Shown here: positions 17,258 to 31,464 of the stretch, in pieces
Position numbering within the stretch: position 1 is the stretch's first letter
How the letters are laid out: every line of letters begins with the position of its first letter
NCBI RefSeq assembly: GCF_018336815.1
Contig: NZ_CP050497.1
Coordinates: 2,480,001 to 2,544,000 of the forward strand
Direction of reading: 5' to 3'
Source: Treponema vincentii
GTDB lineage: Bacteria; Spirochaetota; Spirochaetia; Treponematales; Treponemataceae
DNA length: 64,000 nucleotides
Notes under the pieces: model-generated
Told to the model about the DNA's origin: nothing
Databases searched by the model: none
The model's input: only the letters and a program-made list of their open reading frames with translations
Made by a program: the position numbers and the translations under genes

Positions 17258-18466
17258 TCAGCAACCATGCCGCATAATAAAAAGATAAAATACAATACCG
17301 ATAGCAGGAAACACGCTGAATAATAAAAAAAGCGCCGGATACCCTAAACATTCGATAACATACCCACCAACCATACTCCCTATTACGTAGGCAATGCCGT
17401 TTGCTGCAGTAAAAAAAGTCATAGCAGTAACTGTTTTACCGTAACTGTGCACAACACAGAGCAGTACACCCAATGGGTGGAATAAACCGAAGCTCAGCGA
17501 ATGCAAGAGCTGCCCTACGACCGCACCGCTGATTCCGGGAATAAAAATATAACAGCAATTCCGTATAATCACGCTTAGTAAACAGACAGCAAGGAGCCGT
17601 TCTTTGCCGAAACGCCGGATAAGTTTTCCGGAGATAATAAGCAACGGTATTTCCGCCATTGCCGACAGCGCCCATAAACCGGCAGAAGCTTCCACTTTAA
17701 TATATTCTTCAACATAGAGCGAAAAAAAACGCTGGCAGGGAACCAAGCCTAAAAAGGCCAGAAAGATCAATAATAAACATTCCCAAAACAGCTTAGGGAA
17801 TGCAGCAAACGCAACTTTCTCCTTTACCGATTGTCCTTCGGTAGATTCTTTTAATGTGGCTTCTTCCGTTTTCATCGGGGTTCCCGTCTCGACAAGCAAA
17901 GAAGCATATAAATCAGGTACCCACCGGAGCGTTACCACAAACATGAGTGCAACTATGCTGACAGCCAAAATCATTGAAACAGGATTTTTCCCTGAAATAG
18001 AGGGATGCAGCTGTAAAAATAAATTCATACCGACAAAGCCGACAGAACCGAGCGCCCGAATTTTCCCATATTGAGCGTTATGTTGCCCCAGTGCCTTTGT
18101 TGTAAAACCGTCCAGTACCGGAACCATTCCCTTAAAACCTACAGCAAAAATACCGAGACAAAGCGCCGTAACAAAAAATGAATGAAAGCGGAGAATGGGC
18201 AGCAGTAATAGCGCAATATCGAATCCGAATATACACATTATCAACCCGTAGCGGCCGGTTTTATCAAGCTGCCGCGTAATAAAAAAAGGCGCACATACGC
18301 CTACTATTTCAATAATGCCGAGCAGAATACCGATTTGGGCAGTTGAAAAGCCAAGCGTTCTAAGCATAATCGGTAAATAGGTATTAATTATCGCATATAG
18401 TGAAAACAGCAAAAAGTACGGAACACCTCTACGCAATATCAGCGGCTGCTCCATCGATTTTTCCAT
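17258..18466 (-). CDS. Major facilitator superfamily transporter (MFS_1-like/PPP type)
   Basis: A 402-aa protein with about 12 hydrophobic segments and a central hydrophilic loop (~residues 190-225). The strongly conserved DGFTTKALG…YGKIRALGSVGFV segment is characteristic of the MFS_1_like/PPP (3-phenylpropionate or nucleoside/sugar-type) proton symporters; the sugar-binding residues of LacY are not evident. The start at 18466 is preceded by AAGGAGTATAAACCCT. It converges on the solute-binding lipoprotein gene with 13 bp between their ends. The substrate is unknown. Confidence 0.82.
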   Translation of the reverse strand: MEKSMEQPLILRRGVPYFLLFSLYAIINTYLPIMLRTLGFSTAQIGILLGIIEIVGVCAPFFITRQLDKTGRYGLIMCIFGFDIALLLLPILRFHSFFVTALCLGIFAVGFKGMVPVLDGFTTKALGQHNAQYGKIRALGSVGFVGMNLFLQLHPSISGKNPVSMILAVSIVALMFVVTLRWVPDLYASLLVETGTPMKTEEATLKESTEGQSVKEKVAFAAFPKLFWECLLLIFLAFLGLVPCQRFFSLYVEEYIKVEASAGLWALSAMAEIPLLIISGKLIRRFGKERLLAVCLLSVIIRNCCYIFIPGISGAVVGQLLHSLSFGLFHPLGVLLCVVHSYGKTVTAMTFFTAANGIAYVIGSMVGGYVIECLGYPALFLLFSVFPAIGIVFYLFIMRHGC

Positions 18467-18647
18467 AGGGTTTATACTCCTTATAACCGGATTGCGAATA
18501 TGTTAGTCGTACGAATAATACAAATATGTGTATGTTTTGTCAAAAATTTCCCGCGAAAACATCGACCGATTATGCCGTATGCGCGCCGACTATAACGTAT
18601 GGGGCAAGCATCCCGGATACAAGCATTACCGAAAAGACGAATAAAAA

Positions 18648-18676
18648 AAGCCTTGAAACGTACTGTTTCAAGGCTT
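18648..18676 (-). terminator. Terminator of the rpo-ribosomal operon
   Basis: A perfect 12-bp stem AAGCCTTGAAAC/GTTTCAAGGCTT with a 5-nt loop, followed on the minus strand by seven T, lies 50 bp after rpsG. The rest of the 18467-18725 gap shows no gene. Confidence 0.9.
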
Positions 18677-18725
18677 TCCATACTACACAGCATTACCGAT
18701 AGCAATCGATACCGGCAGTTGTAAA

Positions 18726-19196
18726 CTACCAGCGGTAGTGAGCAAAGGCTTTGTTCGCTTCCGCCATACGGTGGGTATCTTCCTTCTTTTTGAAGGCGGT
18801 ACCGGTATTGTTGTACGCATCGATAACCTCGGCAGCTAAACGCTCGGACATTGCATGACCGTTCCGGCTGCGGGCAGCGCCGATAATCCAGCGCATTCCG
18901 AGCGCCTCGCGGCGGGATTCGCGGATTTCGATCGGTACCTGATAGGTGGCGCCTCCAACGCGGCGTGATTTTACCTCGACAAGCGGCTTAACATTTTCAA
19001 GCGCTTTGGTAAATACGGTAAGCGGATCTTCGCCTGTCTTTGATTTAATTACATCAAAGCTGTCGTACAAAATAGCTGTCGTAACGGATTTTTTTCCGTC
19101 AAGCATCATGCGGGCAATAAACTTTGAAAGCACAACGCTGTTGTAGCGTGCATCCGGCGCAATCGGTCTATTGATAGTCTTCTTTTTCCGTCCCAT
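18726..19196 (-). CDS. rpsG: 30S ribosomal protein S7
   Basis: Primary 16S rRNA binder that nucleates assembly of the 30S head. The 156-aa protein has the family N-terminus ([20 protein letters not shown]) and the conserved [11 protein letters not shown] and [11 protein letters not shown] segments. Start with AAAGGAGAGGTTTATT. Last gene of the operon; fusA/tuf do not follow. Confidence 0.98.
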   Translation of the reverse strand: MGRKKKTINRPIAPDARYNSVVLSKFIARMMLDGKKSVTTAILYDSFDVIKSKTGEDPLTVFTKALENVKPLVEVKSRRVGGATYQVPIEIRESRREALGMRWIIGAARSRNGHAMSERLAAEVIDAYNNTGTAFKKKEDTHRMAEANKAFAHYRW

Positions 19197-19210
19197 AATA
19201 AACCTCTCCT

Positions 19211-19585
19211 TTACGCCTTAGGCTTCTTTGCGCCGTACTTTGAACGGCCGCGCTTACGATCGGCAACACCGAGCGTATCCTTTGTTCCACGAATGATATG
19301 ATAGCGCACACCCGGTAAATCCTTAACACGGCCGCCGCGAATTAACACGACGGAGTGTTCCTGTAAGTTATGTCCGATACCCGGAATATAGGCAGTTACT
19401 TCGATACCGTTGCTCAAGCGCACACGGGCAACCTTCCGCAATGCGGAATTCGGTTTTTTCGGCGTAACCGTCATTACACGGGTGCATACACCGCGTTTCT
19501 GCGGGCATGACTGCAATGCAGGACTCTTGGTTCGCGAGACGACCGCTTTTCGACCCTGCTTTATCAATTGATTAATCGTAGGCAT
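19211..19585 (-). CDS. rpsL: 30S ribosomal protein S12
   Basis: Decoding-centre protein. The start at 19585 ([13 protein letters not shown]) has AAGGAGTTAGGGCAA in front; a longer frame to 19618 would use the ribosome-binding site as coding sequence. It is 124 aa. The streptomycin loops [17 protein letters not shown] and [27 protein letters not shown] look wild-type, with lysines at the usual positions. It follows rpoC after 150 bp; that gap contains an AT-rich imperfect inverted repeat (about 19674-19731). Confidence 0.98.
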   Translation of the reverse strand: MPTINQLIKQGRKAVVSRTKSPALQSCPQKRGVCTRVMTVTPKKPNSALRKVARVRLSNGIEVTAYIPGIGHNLQEHSVVLIRGGRVKDLPGVRYHIIRGTKDTLGVADRKRGRSKYGAKKPKA

Positions 19586-19735
19586 TTGCCCTAACTCCTT
19601 ATATCTCTCCGCCAGCACTACGGATTAAGCTATAATCGGAATCGTTACAAATTCCTGTTCATAACGATCCCAAAGTATATACACTTATAATCTGAACATA
19701 CAGACGCACTATTCTAGTGTACTATATACAGTCTG

Positions 19736-22700
19736 TCAATCCTCAAAATCTCCTGTAGGTTCGTCAAGAGAAGTTTCATCATAAGAAGTTTCGGCGGACT
19801 CCGTATTCTCGTAGCCGAGTTCGTCATCCGTATCAAAGTCTTCTTCATCCATCTCCGCTTGAGCTTCGGCAGCTTCCGCTTCTTCCAATTCGCGTCTGCG
19901 CCGTTCGAGAATTTCGTTGACCTGCTCATCCAAGTCACTCATGTTCTTATCAAAGAGCTTAACCGATCGATACTGCGGCATACCGGTACCGGCAGGGATA
20001 AGATGTCCGATAATAACGTTTTCCTTTAAGCCGCGCAGCTCGTCGGTTTTACCGGCAATCGCAGCGTTCGTCAAGACCTTCGTCGTTTCTTGGAAGGAAG
20101 CCGCCGAAATGAACGAATCGATATTCAATGCAGCCTTGGTGATACCTTGGAACATCGGACGAGCGACAGCAGGTTGACCGCCTTCCGCAGTAACGCGCTT
20201 GTTCTCCGCATGGAACTGATACTTGTCAACCTGCTGACCGTAGATAAAGCGGGTATCGCCGACAGACATAACCTCAATTTTCCGCAGCATCTGGCGAACG
20301 ATAACACCGATATGCTTATCGTTGATGGAAACGCCCTGCATCCGATAGACATCACGGATTTCATTCATCAAATAATTCTGAAGCGCATTTTCACCCAAAA
20401 TTGCAAGAATATCATGCGGATCGAGGTTACCGTCGCACAGCCGTTCACCTGCTTCAACCGTATCGCCGTCTCGGACAAGCAATCGCTTGGACATCGGAAC
20501 CAAGTGTTTATAATCCTTGCCGTAATGATCCTTCACGATAACAATCCGCTTACCTTTCAGCAAGCCTTTAAACGAAACGGTACCGGCGACCTGAGCAAGT
20601 ACAGCAGGAGCTTTCGGACGGCGAGCTTCAAACAGTTCCGAAACACGGGGAAGACCACCGGTAATATCCTGCGTTCTCGCAGCAGCTTTTGCAAGTTTTG
20701 CGATAACGGTACCGGCCTTAATCTGCGTATCTTCTTCTACCATCAGCTGAGCGCCGTCCGGCAGATAATAGAAGCCGAGCGCATTACCGGATTCATCCGA
20801 GATAAAGACACGGGGCTGCAAAGTCATATCCGATTTCAACTCGGAAATATGGCGCTCAACCACGCCGGTTTCATCGTTCACATCTTCTTCGAGGGTTGAA
20901 CCGGGGATAATATCCTCAAACCGGACAAACCCATCTTGCTCCGCAAGGATCGGTTCATTATACGGATCGAAGGTTGCAATAACCGAGCTGGCCGGTACGT
21001 AATCACCTTTTTTGACAACAACCGTCGAACCGTTTCTGATTTCGGTTTTTTGTTCGGAAGCCGTCAAATACAGTGTCGAACCGTTCAAATAGGCAAAAGC
21101 GCTCATCGGACTCTTCACAACCGTACCATCCGCAGCGGTATACAGCACATCGTCACGCAGAACACGAACGCCCGTTTCCACCGCAACGGAATCCCCTGCC
21201 GCAAGCCTATACTCCTCAAGAACTTTTTCAAACAGAAGCGTGCCGCGGCGGGTAAACAGCAGATTACCGTCATCAAGTGAGATTGATGTACCCAAAATAT
21301 CTTTGATGATGACGGGGTATTTAAAGGTGATATGATTCTCTTCGGTTGTGCTGCTTGCCGTACCTCCAACATGGAAGGTACGCATCGTCAACTGAGTACC
21401 CGGCTGACCGATAGACTGTGCCGCAATAATACCGACCGCTTCACCGATTTCAACAATCTTATTGCGGGCAAGGTTGCGGCCGTAGCACTTCACGCAAACG
21501 CCGTGTTTGGACTCGCAGGTTAATACCGTGCGGAGCTTAACGGTCTGTACGCCCGCCTCTTCAATCTTCGCTGCAATCTCATCGGTGATATATTCGTTTA
21601 CATCGATTAAGAGTTCATGCGAAATCGGGTGCTCTACCCGCTCGAGCGTATACTTACCGACAATCCGTTCGCTTAAAGATTCAATAACCTCATCTCCGGA
21701 TTTTACCGCCGAGTATTCAATACCGTTGATGGTACCACAGTCTTCTTCATTGACAACAACATCCTGCGCAATATCGACCAGACGGCGCGTCAGATAACCG
21801 GCGTCTGCAGTCTTCAACGCGGTATCGGCAAGTCCCTTGCGGGCTCCGTTCGTAGAAATAAAGAATTCGATAACGTTCAAACCTTCTTTGAAGTTTGAAC
21901 GAATGGGCAACTCGATAATGTCGCCGCTCGGTTTAGCCATAAGGCCTCGCATACCGGCAAGCTGACGAATCTGGTTGCGGCTTCCGCGCGCACCGGAGGT
22001 AGCCATCATATAAATCGTATTAAAGCCATCCTGATCTTTCGCGAGCGTATCCATCATTATCGTGGTCAACTCTTCGTTTGTCTTTGACCACACCTCGACA
22101 ACCCTGTTATACCGCTCTTCCTGCGTAATATGACCGCCACGGTACTGATTATATATAGAAAGAACTTCGTTGTTTGCTTTTTCGAGCATAGTCGATTTTT
22201 CCTGAGGGATAATGATATCGTCCATACTCAGTGTTGCGCCGAAGAAAGTCGCATAGTAATAACCGACGGATTTAAGCTTATCCAGCATCTGAACGGTAAT
22301 CCATGTTCCTTTTATGCGGTACACAGTTTCGATCAGCTTGCGGATTTGCTTATCATCCAAGGCGATATTGACAAATGGAACGCCTTCGGGCATCTCTTCA
22401 TTAAAAACGATCCGTCCAGGTGTTGTTTCCACATCTTCGCCGCGATAGTTAATCTTGATAAGTTCCTGCCAACCGATAGAGCCTGCCTCTGCGGCCATCA
22501 TAACCTCGGAAACCGAAGAATACCGGCGGATATGCTGTCCTTCCTTTAACGAACGCTGCTTGGTTAGATAGTACAACCCGAGAACCATATCCTGCGACGG
22601 ATATACGATTGTCTTTCCGTTTGCAGGGTCGAGTAAGTTTCTGCTCGAAAGCATCAGCGTCCAACATTCCATCTGCGCCGCTTGTGTAAGCGGTACGTGG

Positions 22701-24070
22701 ATAGCCATTTGGTCGCCGTCAAAGTCCGCATTGAACGGTTTACAAACAAGCGGATGCAACTTGATGGCTTTACCTTCGACAAGAACCGGCTCAAAAGCCT
22801 GAATACCAAGACGGTGCAGCGTCGGCGCACGGTTCAGCATAACGGGATGCTCGCTGATGACCTCGTCGAGAACGGCAAAAACCGGAGCGGCCTCCTGCTC
22901 AACCATGATTTTCGCTTTCTTGATATTGGAAACAATTTCTTTTTGAACGAGCTTTTTCATAATGAACGGTTTAAAAAGCTCCATTGCCATCTTGGTAGGC
23001 AAGCCGCACTGCCACAGTTTCAGTTCAGGACCGACAACGATAACCGAACGTCCCGAATAGTCAACGCGCTTACCGAGTAGATTCTGGCGGAAGCGTCCCT
23101 GCTTTCCTTTGAGCATATCGGAGATGGATTTAAGCGGGCGATTTGAAGAACCCTTAATAACGCGCTTCCGCTTCGAATTGTCGAACAAGGCGTCTACCGC
23201 CTCTTGCAGCATCCGCTTTTCGTTGCGGATAATGATATCGGGCGCTTTAAGGCTCATCAAACGGGTCAAACGGCTATTCCGGTGAATAACACGGCGATAC
23301 AAATCGTTTAAATCCGAGGTTGCAAAGCGTCCGCCGTCCAACTGCACCATCGGGCGCAAATCGGGCGGAATAACCGGAATCACATCGAGGATCATCCATT
23401 CGGGTTTATTGTTTGACGTTCTAAAATGTTCGACAATTTCGATACGCTTTAAGAGCCGTTTATCGCTTTTTGCGCCCTTCTCGATCATCTTCATTCTAAG
23501 CTGAGCGGCAAGCTCATCCAGATTTAAGTTACTTAACAAGGTTTTAACAGCTTCCGCACCCATATTTGCAGTAAAGGCTCCGCCGTACCGCTCCTGAGCA
23601 TCGCGGTATTCATCTTCGCTCAACAGCTGATTTTTCTTTAAATCGGTTCCACCCGGCTCAATAACAATGTACTTTTCGTAGTACAGTACCGAACGGAGCG
23701 CCGCAACCGGCAAGTCCAGCAAAAGTCCCATCCGGCTCGGTACCGAGCGATAGTACCAGATATGAGAAACGGGAGCCGCTAATTCGATATGTCCCATACG
23801 CTCGCGGCGTACCTTAAAGTGAGTAACTTCGACACCGCAACGGTCGCAGATAACACCCTTGTAGCGGATTGATTTAAACTTACCGCAATAGCATTCCCAC
23901 TCTTTTGTAGTTCCGAAAATACGCTCGCAGAAAAGCCCGTCCCGCTCCGGCCGCAGGGTACGGTAGTTAATCGTTTCGGGTTTCTTCACTTCGCCGTACG
24001 ACCACGCACGGATCGCTTCAGGCGAAGCTAATTTAATCATAATATTGTCGAAATCTTGTATATCTCTCAT
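19736..24070 (-). CDS. rpoC: DNA-directed RNA polymerase subunit beta'
   Basis: Catalytic subunit, 1444 aa. The zinc ribbon near the N-terminus ([22 protein letters not shown]), the metal-binding [15 protein letters not shown], the bridge-helix/trigger-loop region and the second four-Cys zinc site ([17 protein letters not shown]) are intact. It ends in an unusually acidic tail of about 50 residues ([18 protein letters not shown]…). It follows rpoB after 18 bp. Confidence 0.99.
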   Translation of the reverse strand: MRDIQDFDNIMIKLASPEAIRAWSYGEVKKPETINYRTLRPERDGLFCERIFGTTKEWECYCGKFKSIRYKGVICDRCGVEVTHFKVRRERMGHIELAAPVSHIWYYRSVPSRMGLLLDLPVAALRSVLYYEKYIVIEPGGTDLKKNQLLSEDEYRDAQERYGGAFTANMGAEAVKTLLSNLNLDELAAQLRMKMIEKGAKSDKRLLKRIEIVEHFRTSNNKPEWMILDVIPVIPPDLRPMVQLDGGRFATSDLNDLYRRVIHRNSRLTRLMSLKAPDIIIRNEKRMLQEAVDALFDNSKRKRVIKGSSNRPLKSISDMLKGKQGRFRQNLLGKRVDYSGRSVIVVGPELKLWQCGLPTKMAMELFKPFIMKKLVQKEIVSNIKKAKIMVEQEAAPVFAVLDEVISEHPVMLNRAPTLHRLGIQAFEPVLVEGKAIKLHPLVCKPFNADFDGDQMAIHVPLTQAAQMECWTLMLSSRNLLDPANGKTIVYPSQDMVLGLYYLTKQRSLKEGQHIRRYSSVSEVMMAAEAGSIGWQELIKINYRGEDVETTPGRIVFNEEMPEGVPFVNIALDDKQIRKLIETVYRIKGTWITVQMLDKLKSVGYYYATFFGATLSMDDIIIPQEKSTMLEKANNEVLSIYNQYRGGHITQEERYNRVVEVWSKTNEELTTIMMDTLAKDQDGFNTIYMMATSGARGSRNQIRQLAGMRGLMAKPSGDIIELPIRSNFKEGLNVIEFFISTNGARKGLADTALKTADAGYLTRRLVDIAQDVVVNEEDCGTINGIEYSAVKSGDEVIESLSERIVGKYTLERVEHPISHELLIDVNEYITDEIAAKIEEAGVQTVKLRTVLTCESKHGVCVKCYGRNLARNKIVEIGEAVGIIAAQSIGQPGTQLTMRTFHVGGTASSTTEENHITFKYPVIIKDILGTSISLDDGNLLFTRRGTLLFEKVLEEYRLAAGDSVAVETGVRVLRDDVLYTAADGTVVKSPMSAFAYLNGSTLYLTASEQKTEIRNGSTVVVKKGDYVPASSVIATFDPYNEPILAEQDGFVRFEDIIPGSTLEEDVNDETGVVERHISELKSDMTLQPRVFISDESGNALGFYYLPDGAQLMVEEDTQIKAGTVIAKLAKAAARTQDITGGLPRVSELFEARRPKAPAVLAQVAGTVSFKGLLKGKRIVIVKDHYGKDYKHLVPMSKRLLVRDGDTVEAGERLCDGNLDPHDILAILGENALQNYLMNEIRDVYRMQGVSINDKHIGVIVRQMLRKIEVMSVGDTRFIYGQQVDKYQFHAENKRVTAEGGQPAVARPMFQGITKAALNIDSFISAASFQETTKVLTNAAIAGKTDELRGLKENVIIGHLIPAGTGMPQYRSVKLFDKNMSDLDEQVNEILERRRRELEEAEAAEAQAEMDEEDFDTDDELGYENTESAETSYDETSLDEPTGDFED

Positions 24071-24088
24071 AGCCCATCCTTATCTCAA

Positions 24089-27586
<3,498 letters not shown>

Positions 27587-27824
27587 CCCGTCTTCCCCCT
27601 TCTCTCGCCCAAGCAGCTTCGCGTCTCTATAAAAACTTAAAATAAGCACGCCATACTGCACAGCATATAATTTATCTTACAATCTACCCATTTTTTAAAC
27701 AGATTTTTTAATAGTTCGTTATTTTTATTACCGTATTTTTTACCTGTTTAAACTACAAAAGCCTCCCCTATTGACGAGGAAGCTCCACATAGCGTTTGAG
27801 AAAAAAATCATAGAATCAAACAAT

Positions 27825-27849
27825 AGCCGACTGCACTACACAGCCGGCT
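27825..27849 (-). terminator. Possible attenuator between rplL and rpoB
   Basis: AGCCGGCTG / CAGTCGGCT pair (one G-T) around a 7-nt loop, with an imperfect T-rich stretch downstream on the minus strand. The position matches the partial terminator known between rplL and rpoB in other bacteria; the function here is inferred. Confidence 0.5.
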
Positions 27850-27862
27850 CATATCAAAAAAA

Positions 27863-28252
27863 TTAAGCAATCGTAATCTCTGCACCGGCAGCTGTCATTG
27901 CCTCTTTAATCTTTTCAGCTTCTTCTTTAGAAACATTCTCCTTCAATACTTTCGGAGCGCCTTCTACGAGTTCTTTTGCTTCTTTAAGACCAAGCCCTGC
28001 AACAACGTTTCTAACCTCTTTGATTACGCCGATTTTCTTGCTGGGGTCTGTCAGACCTTTAAGCGTTACGGTAAATTCAGTCTGCTCTTCAGCTGCTGCT
28101 GCACCGCCTGCAGCGCCGCCGGCAACAACTGCAACGGGAGCCGCCGCTGTTACACCGAATACTTCTTCCATCGACTTAATCAATTCGGAAAGCTCGAGAA
28201 TAGTCTTCTCTTTGATTGCCTCAATAATTTGTTCATTTGTTAATGCCGCCAT
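27863..28252 (-). CDS. rplL: 50S ribosomal protein L7/L12
   Basis: Stalk protein that recruits translation GTPases. The 129-aa protein has the N-terminal dimerisation helices, an Ala/Gly/Val hinge ([22 protein letters not shown]) and the C-terminal globular domain (EFTVTLKG… [30 protein letters not shown]). The Shine-Dalgarno is AGGAGAAGATAAT. Confidence 0.98.
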   Translation of the reverse strand: MAALTNEQIIEAIKEKTILELSELIKSMEEVFGVTAAAPVAVVAGGAAGGAAAAEEQTEFTVTLKGLTDPSKKIGVIKEVRNVVAGLGLKEAKELVEGAPKVLKENVSKEEAEKIKEAMTAAGAEITIA

Positions 28253-28350
28253 ATTATCTTCTCCTATAAATTAAAATTTCACAGCTCATACAAGCCGCAG
28301 TAACGGCAGACAGGAAGACAGCGCATGAAGCCTGACTGCCGCATTCGGAA

Positions 28351-28884
28351 TTACGCTTCTGCCGATGCAGGCGCAGAGTCTGCAGCGCCCCCTTCTTTAT
28401 CAACAATAGCTTGAAGAGTACGCACAAACTTTGCGGTCGTTGCATTGACCGTAGACATAAACATTGCAATAAGTTCTTTTTTGCCGGGCAATTTAGAGAA
28501 TGCTTCGATTTTTGCAGCATCATAGAATTCCCCGTCAACCACAGCACCTTTTACCACCAGTGCAGGAGTTTCTTTTGCAAATTCAAACAACGTTTTTGCA
28601 GCAGCGTTTGCATCTTCGCTCATCATCGCAACTGCAGTAGGCCCGACTAAATAGTCTTTAACATCCAAATTCACGGAGTCGAAAGCGATGCGTGCAAAAT
28701 TATTGCGCACGACTTTGTAGGTACAATTATTTTCACGGAGTTTTGCGCGCAGCTGTGTAATCTGCTCGACAGACAACCCGCGGTATTCTGTAAAAATAAA
28801 AGACGAAGCAGCTTTTAACTCATTCGTAATATTTTCGATAGCAGCCGTTTTTGCAGGCTGCGGTTTATGCGCTCGCAGTGCCAT
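28351..28884 (-). CDS. rplJ: 50S ribosomal protein L10
   Basis: Stalk base that binds 23S rRNA and the L7/L12 dimers. The 177-aa protein contains the RNA-binding N-domain (FIFTEYRGLSVEQITQLRAKLRE…YKVVRNNFARIAF) and the C-terminal helix for L12. Its ATG is 1 bp past the true stop of rplA (TAA-G-ATG), indicating translational coupling once the rplA frameshift is corrected. Confidence 0.98.
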   Translation of the reverse strand: MALRAHKPQPAKTAAIENITNELKAASSFIFTEYRGLSVEQITQLRAKLRENNCTYKVVRNNFARIAFDSVNLDVKDYLVGPTAVAMMSEDANAAAKTLFEFAKETPALVVKGAVVDGEFYDAAKIEAFSKLPGKKELIAMFMSTVNATTAKFVRTLQAIVDKEGGAADSAPASAEA

Positions 28885-28885
28885 C

Positions 28886-29567
28886 TTATTCTCCTACCTT
28901 ATAATCTACCCAGACACCCGGCCCCATCGTAGAGCTGACAGAAACCGATTGGATAAAATCAGCCTTCGCATCGGCAGGCTTTTTTTCGTCCAATTTCAGT
29001 CAAAAGGATCGTAATGTTTTCGGCGATTTTATCCGTATCCATCGAAACTTTACCGATTGCAAGATGAACAACGCCGGTTTTATCGGCACGGAATTCAACA
29101 CGACCTTTTTTAAGCTCATTGATAGCAGCGCCGATATCAGCAGTAACCGTTCCGGTTTTAGGATTAGGCATCAAACCTTTCCGACCAAGCACCATACCAA
29201 GCCGCCCGACATCTTTCATCATATCAGGGGTAGCAACAGCGATATCAAAATCAAGCCAACCACCCTTAATTTTTTCGATATAATCGGCAGCACCGGCATA
29301 CGTAGCTCCGGCATCCAAAGCTTCTTTCACACGGTCTTCTTTACAGAACACCAACACACGCTTCTCGCCTCTAAATTGATGTGGCAAAACAACAGTATCA
29401 CGAACGCTCTGATTCTTACCCAGTTTCAGACTGACATGAACTTCGACCGTTTCATCGAATTTTGCAAACTTCAGCTCTTTCACCAATTCTACAGCTTTGG
29501 GAACAGAGAAAAGAGCAGCATTATCGTATTTTTTTAACGCATTGCGGTAATTTTTTCCGTGTTTCAT
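28886..29567 (-). CDS. rplA: 50S ribosomal protein L1, with a +1 frameshift near the C-terminus
   Basis: L1 forms the L1 stalk at the E site. As written, the frame ends early after [18 protein letters not shown] (stop at 28959). Removing one T from the T7 run at 28980-28986 restores [32 protein letters not shown], a standard L1 C-terminus, ending at 28886 just before rplJ and giving 226 aa. Conserved [11 protein letters not shown] is intact. The start codon overlaps the rplK stop (TAATG). The frameshift is probably a homopolymer error, since the downstream sequence is still a perfect L1 reading frame. Confidence 0.93.
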
Positions 29568-29998
29568 TAGCGCTCTACCTCCACACCCATACTTCGTGCA
29601 GTTCCCGCAATAATTTTCTTTGCAGCCTCCAAATCATTTGCAGTAATGTCCGGCATCTTCATCTTAGCAATTTCTTCAAGCTTTGCTTTTGACAAAGTTG
29701 CAACCTTCTGACTTATCGAATTTGCAGAACCTTTTTGGATATTACATGCCTTTCTGATTAAAACCGCAGCAGGCGGAGTTTTCAAGATAAAAGTAAAGCT
29801 TTTATCCGAATAGACCGTAATAACAACAGGAACAACCAAGCCCGGCTCCATCGATTTTGTGCGGTCGTTAAATTGCTGCACAAACTGAGGTGCGCTTACA
29901 CCATGCGGCCCAAGCGCAGGACCTACAGGCGGAGCAGGCGTTGCCTTTCCGGCAGGACACTGCAATTTAATAACCGCAGTAACCTTTTTCTTTGCCAT
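29567..29998 (-). CDS. rplK: 50S ribosomal protein L11
   Basis: GTPase-centre protein, 143 aa, starting at [17 protein letters not shown]; the earlier in-frame ATG at 30004 falls within the AAGGAG Shine-Dalgarno region. [18 protein letters not shown] and the [10 protein letters not shown] segment are the conserved thiostrepton/L11-arm regions. The stop overlaps the rplA start. Confidence 0.97.
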   Translation of the reverse strand: MAKKKVTAVIKLQCPAGKATPAPPVGPALGPHGVSAPQFVQQFNDRTKSMEPGLVVPVVITVYSDKSFTFILKTPPAAVLIRKACNIQKGSANSISQKVATLSKAKLEEIAKMKMPDITANDLEAAKKIIAGTARSMGVEVER

Positions 29999-30059
29999 AA
30001 CCATCTCCTTCTGGTACTAACGGGAAAACATTCCCTCCCATAAATAAAAAACTAAAACA

Positions 30060-30614
30060 CTAAATCAACTCAACCTGAAGCATATCAACTTCAACAGGGG
30101 TTGTCCTACCGAATATAGCAACCATCACTCGCAGTTTATTGCGATCTGCCATAACCTCTTCTACAGTGCCGGTAAAGGTATCAAAAGGCCCTTCTATAAT
30201 TTTAACCTGTTGACCGGGCGTAAACATCTGCACGGATCGAGCTCTTTCGCCCTTAATCTCCCCTGACTTCTGCAAAACACTTTTTGCCTCATCAGCCGAA
30301 ATAGCCTGAGGCCGAGCATCGCCGACAACACCCAAAAATCCGGTAACACCATGTATTCTTCTAATCGGAGCACACACCCCTTTCCAGTTTACGGCAGGCA
30401 AGTCCATTTCAATAAGGATATAACCGGGCAGGAATTTTCGGCGAACAACCCGCTTTTTACCGTCTTTTACCTCAGTCAATTCCTCTTCGGGAATCTTGAT
30501 TTCAGAGATAACTCCCGCAGGAATCTCACCGTTTTCCATTAATAGACGTATTGCACGCTCCACTCTCTTTTCATAGCCCGAAAAGATATGTAGAATATAC
30601 CATTCTTTTGCCAT
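30060..30614 (-). CDS. nusG: Transcription termination/antitermination protein NusG
   Basis: Binds RNA polymerase beta' clamp and links it to Rho or the ribosome. The 184-aa protein has the NGN domain (WYILHIFSGYEKRVERAI… FLPGYILIEMDL… GVTGFLG) and the KOW motif (FTPGQQVKIIEGPFDTFTGTVEEV). It follows secE after 9 bp. Confidence 0.98.
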   Translation of the reverse strand: MAKEWYILHIFSGYEKRVERAIRLLMENGEIPAGVISEIKIPEEELTEVKDGKKRVVRRKFLPGYILIEMDLPAVNWKGVCAPIRRIHGVTGFLGVVGDARPQAISADEAKSVLQKSGEIKGERARSVQMFTPGQQVKIIEGPFDTFTGTVEEVMADRNKLRVMVAIFGRTTPVEVDMLQVELI

Positions 30615-30623
30615 AACCGTTCC

Positions 30624-30803
30624 TTAAAAGAACCAGCCAAGGCAAGCAACAAAAAACGTATCAACAATACCAAGAAAAACAGCAACAAGAATGGTAGAAA
30701 CAATAACAACCTTCACAGCAGAAACGACATCATCACGAGTAGGCCAAACCACCTTGCGCAGCTCAGCAACACACTCTTTTCCAAAAGTAATTATTTTTGA
30801 CAT
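30624..30803 (-). CDS. secE: Preprotein translocase subunit SecE
   Basis: A 59-aa single-span membrane protein of the SecYEG channel. Translation on the minus strand gives MSKIITFGKECVAELRKVVW, then PTRDDVV and a hydrophobic helix VVIVSTILVAVFLGIVD ending FVACLGWFF. The amphipathic ELRKVVWPTR motif is the family signature. Position between tRNA-Trp and nusG is classical. Confidence 0.95.
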   Translation of the reverse strand: MSKIITFGKECVAELRKVVWPTRDDVVSAVKVVIVSTILVAVFLGIVDTFFVACLGWFF

Positions 30804-30824
30804 ATCTACCCCTTATTTATGAAA

Positions 30825-30897
30825 CAGGCCAGGAAGGACTCGAACCCTCAACATTCGGTTTTGGAGACCGACGCTCTACCATTGGAGCTACTGACCT
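30825..30897 (-). tRNA. tRNA-Trp (CCA anticodon)
   Basis: The minus strand folds as a cloverleaf: acceptor AGGTCAG/CTGGCCT, anticodon loop CTCCAAA (CCA), T-loop GGTTCGAGTCC. No CCA is encoded. It lies inside the operon between rpmG and secE. Confidence 0.96.
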
Positions 30898-30937
30898 CTA
30901 TTTAAAAGCCGCAGGCCATCGGTCGGACTTCAAATAC

Positions 30938-31108
30938 TTATTTAACTTTTGTTTCTTTATGTACGGTATGCTTACGATCAAACGGACAATATTTACTTAA
31001 CTCAAGCTTACCCTGAATATTTTTCCGATTTTTTGCGGTTGTGTAGTTCTTCCGCTTACATTCAGTACATTGTAATGCGATAAGCTCAACAGATGTTTTC
31101 TTAGCCAT
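30938..31108 (-). CDS. rpmG: 50S ribosomal protein L33
   Basis: Small 56-aa large-subunit protein starting at 31108 ([20 protein letters not shown]). The frame continues upstream through the tRNA-Thr gene and that part is not coding. The first Cys pair (CTEC) is present, but the second pair is reduced to [10 protein letters not shown]: one Cys of the usual CxxC is Asp, so it is intermediate between zinc-binding and zinc-free L33 forms. Confidence 0.94.
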   Translation of the reverse strand: MAKKTSVELIALQCTECKRKNYTTAKNRKNIQGKLELSKYCPFDRKHTVHKETKVK

Positions 31109-31131
31109 CACAAACCTCCTATAAAACAAAA

Positions 31132-31204
31132 AGCTTCCGAGCGGAATCGAACCGCTGACCCCAACCTTACCATGGTTGTGCTCTGCCGACTGAGCTACAG
31201 AAGC
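31132..31204 (-). tRNA. tRNA-Thr (GGT anticodon)
   Basis: Cloverleaf on the minus strand with acceptor GCTTCTG paired to CGGAAGC, anticodon stem CAACC/GGTTG, loop ATGGTAA (GGT) and T-loop GGTTCGATTCC. First gene of the operon. Confidence 0.96.
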
Positions 31205-31217
31205 AGAATGACGCTTG

Positions 31218-31246
31218 AGAATACCAGAAGAATAAGAAAGTGTCAA
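31218..31246 (-). promoter_or_regulatory. Promoter of the tRNA-Thr-rpmG-…-rpsG operon
   Basis: TTGACA (31246-31241), a 17-bp spacer and TATTCT (31223-31218) on the minus strand, 14 bp before the tRNA. The outer arm of NIR element copy 2 ends about 10 bp upstream of the -35. Confidence 0.85.
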
Positions 31247-31255
31247 GGACTCAGA

Positions 31256-31395
31256 AAAAATGCATCAGATATTTTTTTGAATACCCCCCGCAAAAAAAGA
31301 GACTGCCCAACCAGAGTTTCGCCGCAACACGGCTCAAATGGTTGTCCAGTCTCTTTTTTTGCGGAATTTGTGCTATAATTCTCTGATGCATTTTT
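31256..31395. repeat. NIR element copy 2 (alpha half towards the ribosomal operon promoter)
   Basis: Outer perfect 14-bp inverted repeat AAAAATGCATCAGA (31256-31269) / TCTGATGCATTTTT (31382-31395); inner perfect 18-bp repeat CCGCAAAAAAAGAGACTG (31288-31305) / CAGTCTCTTTTTTTGCGG (31347-31364). GGCTCAAATGGTTGTC adjoins the beta half, matching GGTTCAAATGGTCTCAC of other copies. The arms differ from other copies yet remain exactly complementary. Confidence 0.85.
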
Positions 31396-31464
31396 CCTTC
31401 TTTTAAGAAACTGATTGAAATTTTGAAGAAAAATTCAATCAGCGGGCATAAGGTCTCAATAACT

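Noticed and set aside
31109..31246. N-terminal extension of L33 through the tRNA-Thr gene
   Set aside because: The extra residues are the translated tRNA; MAKKTS at 31108 with AGGAGGTTTGTG in front is the start.
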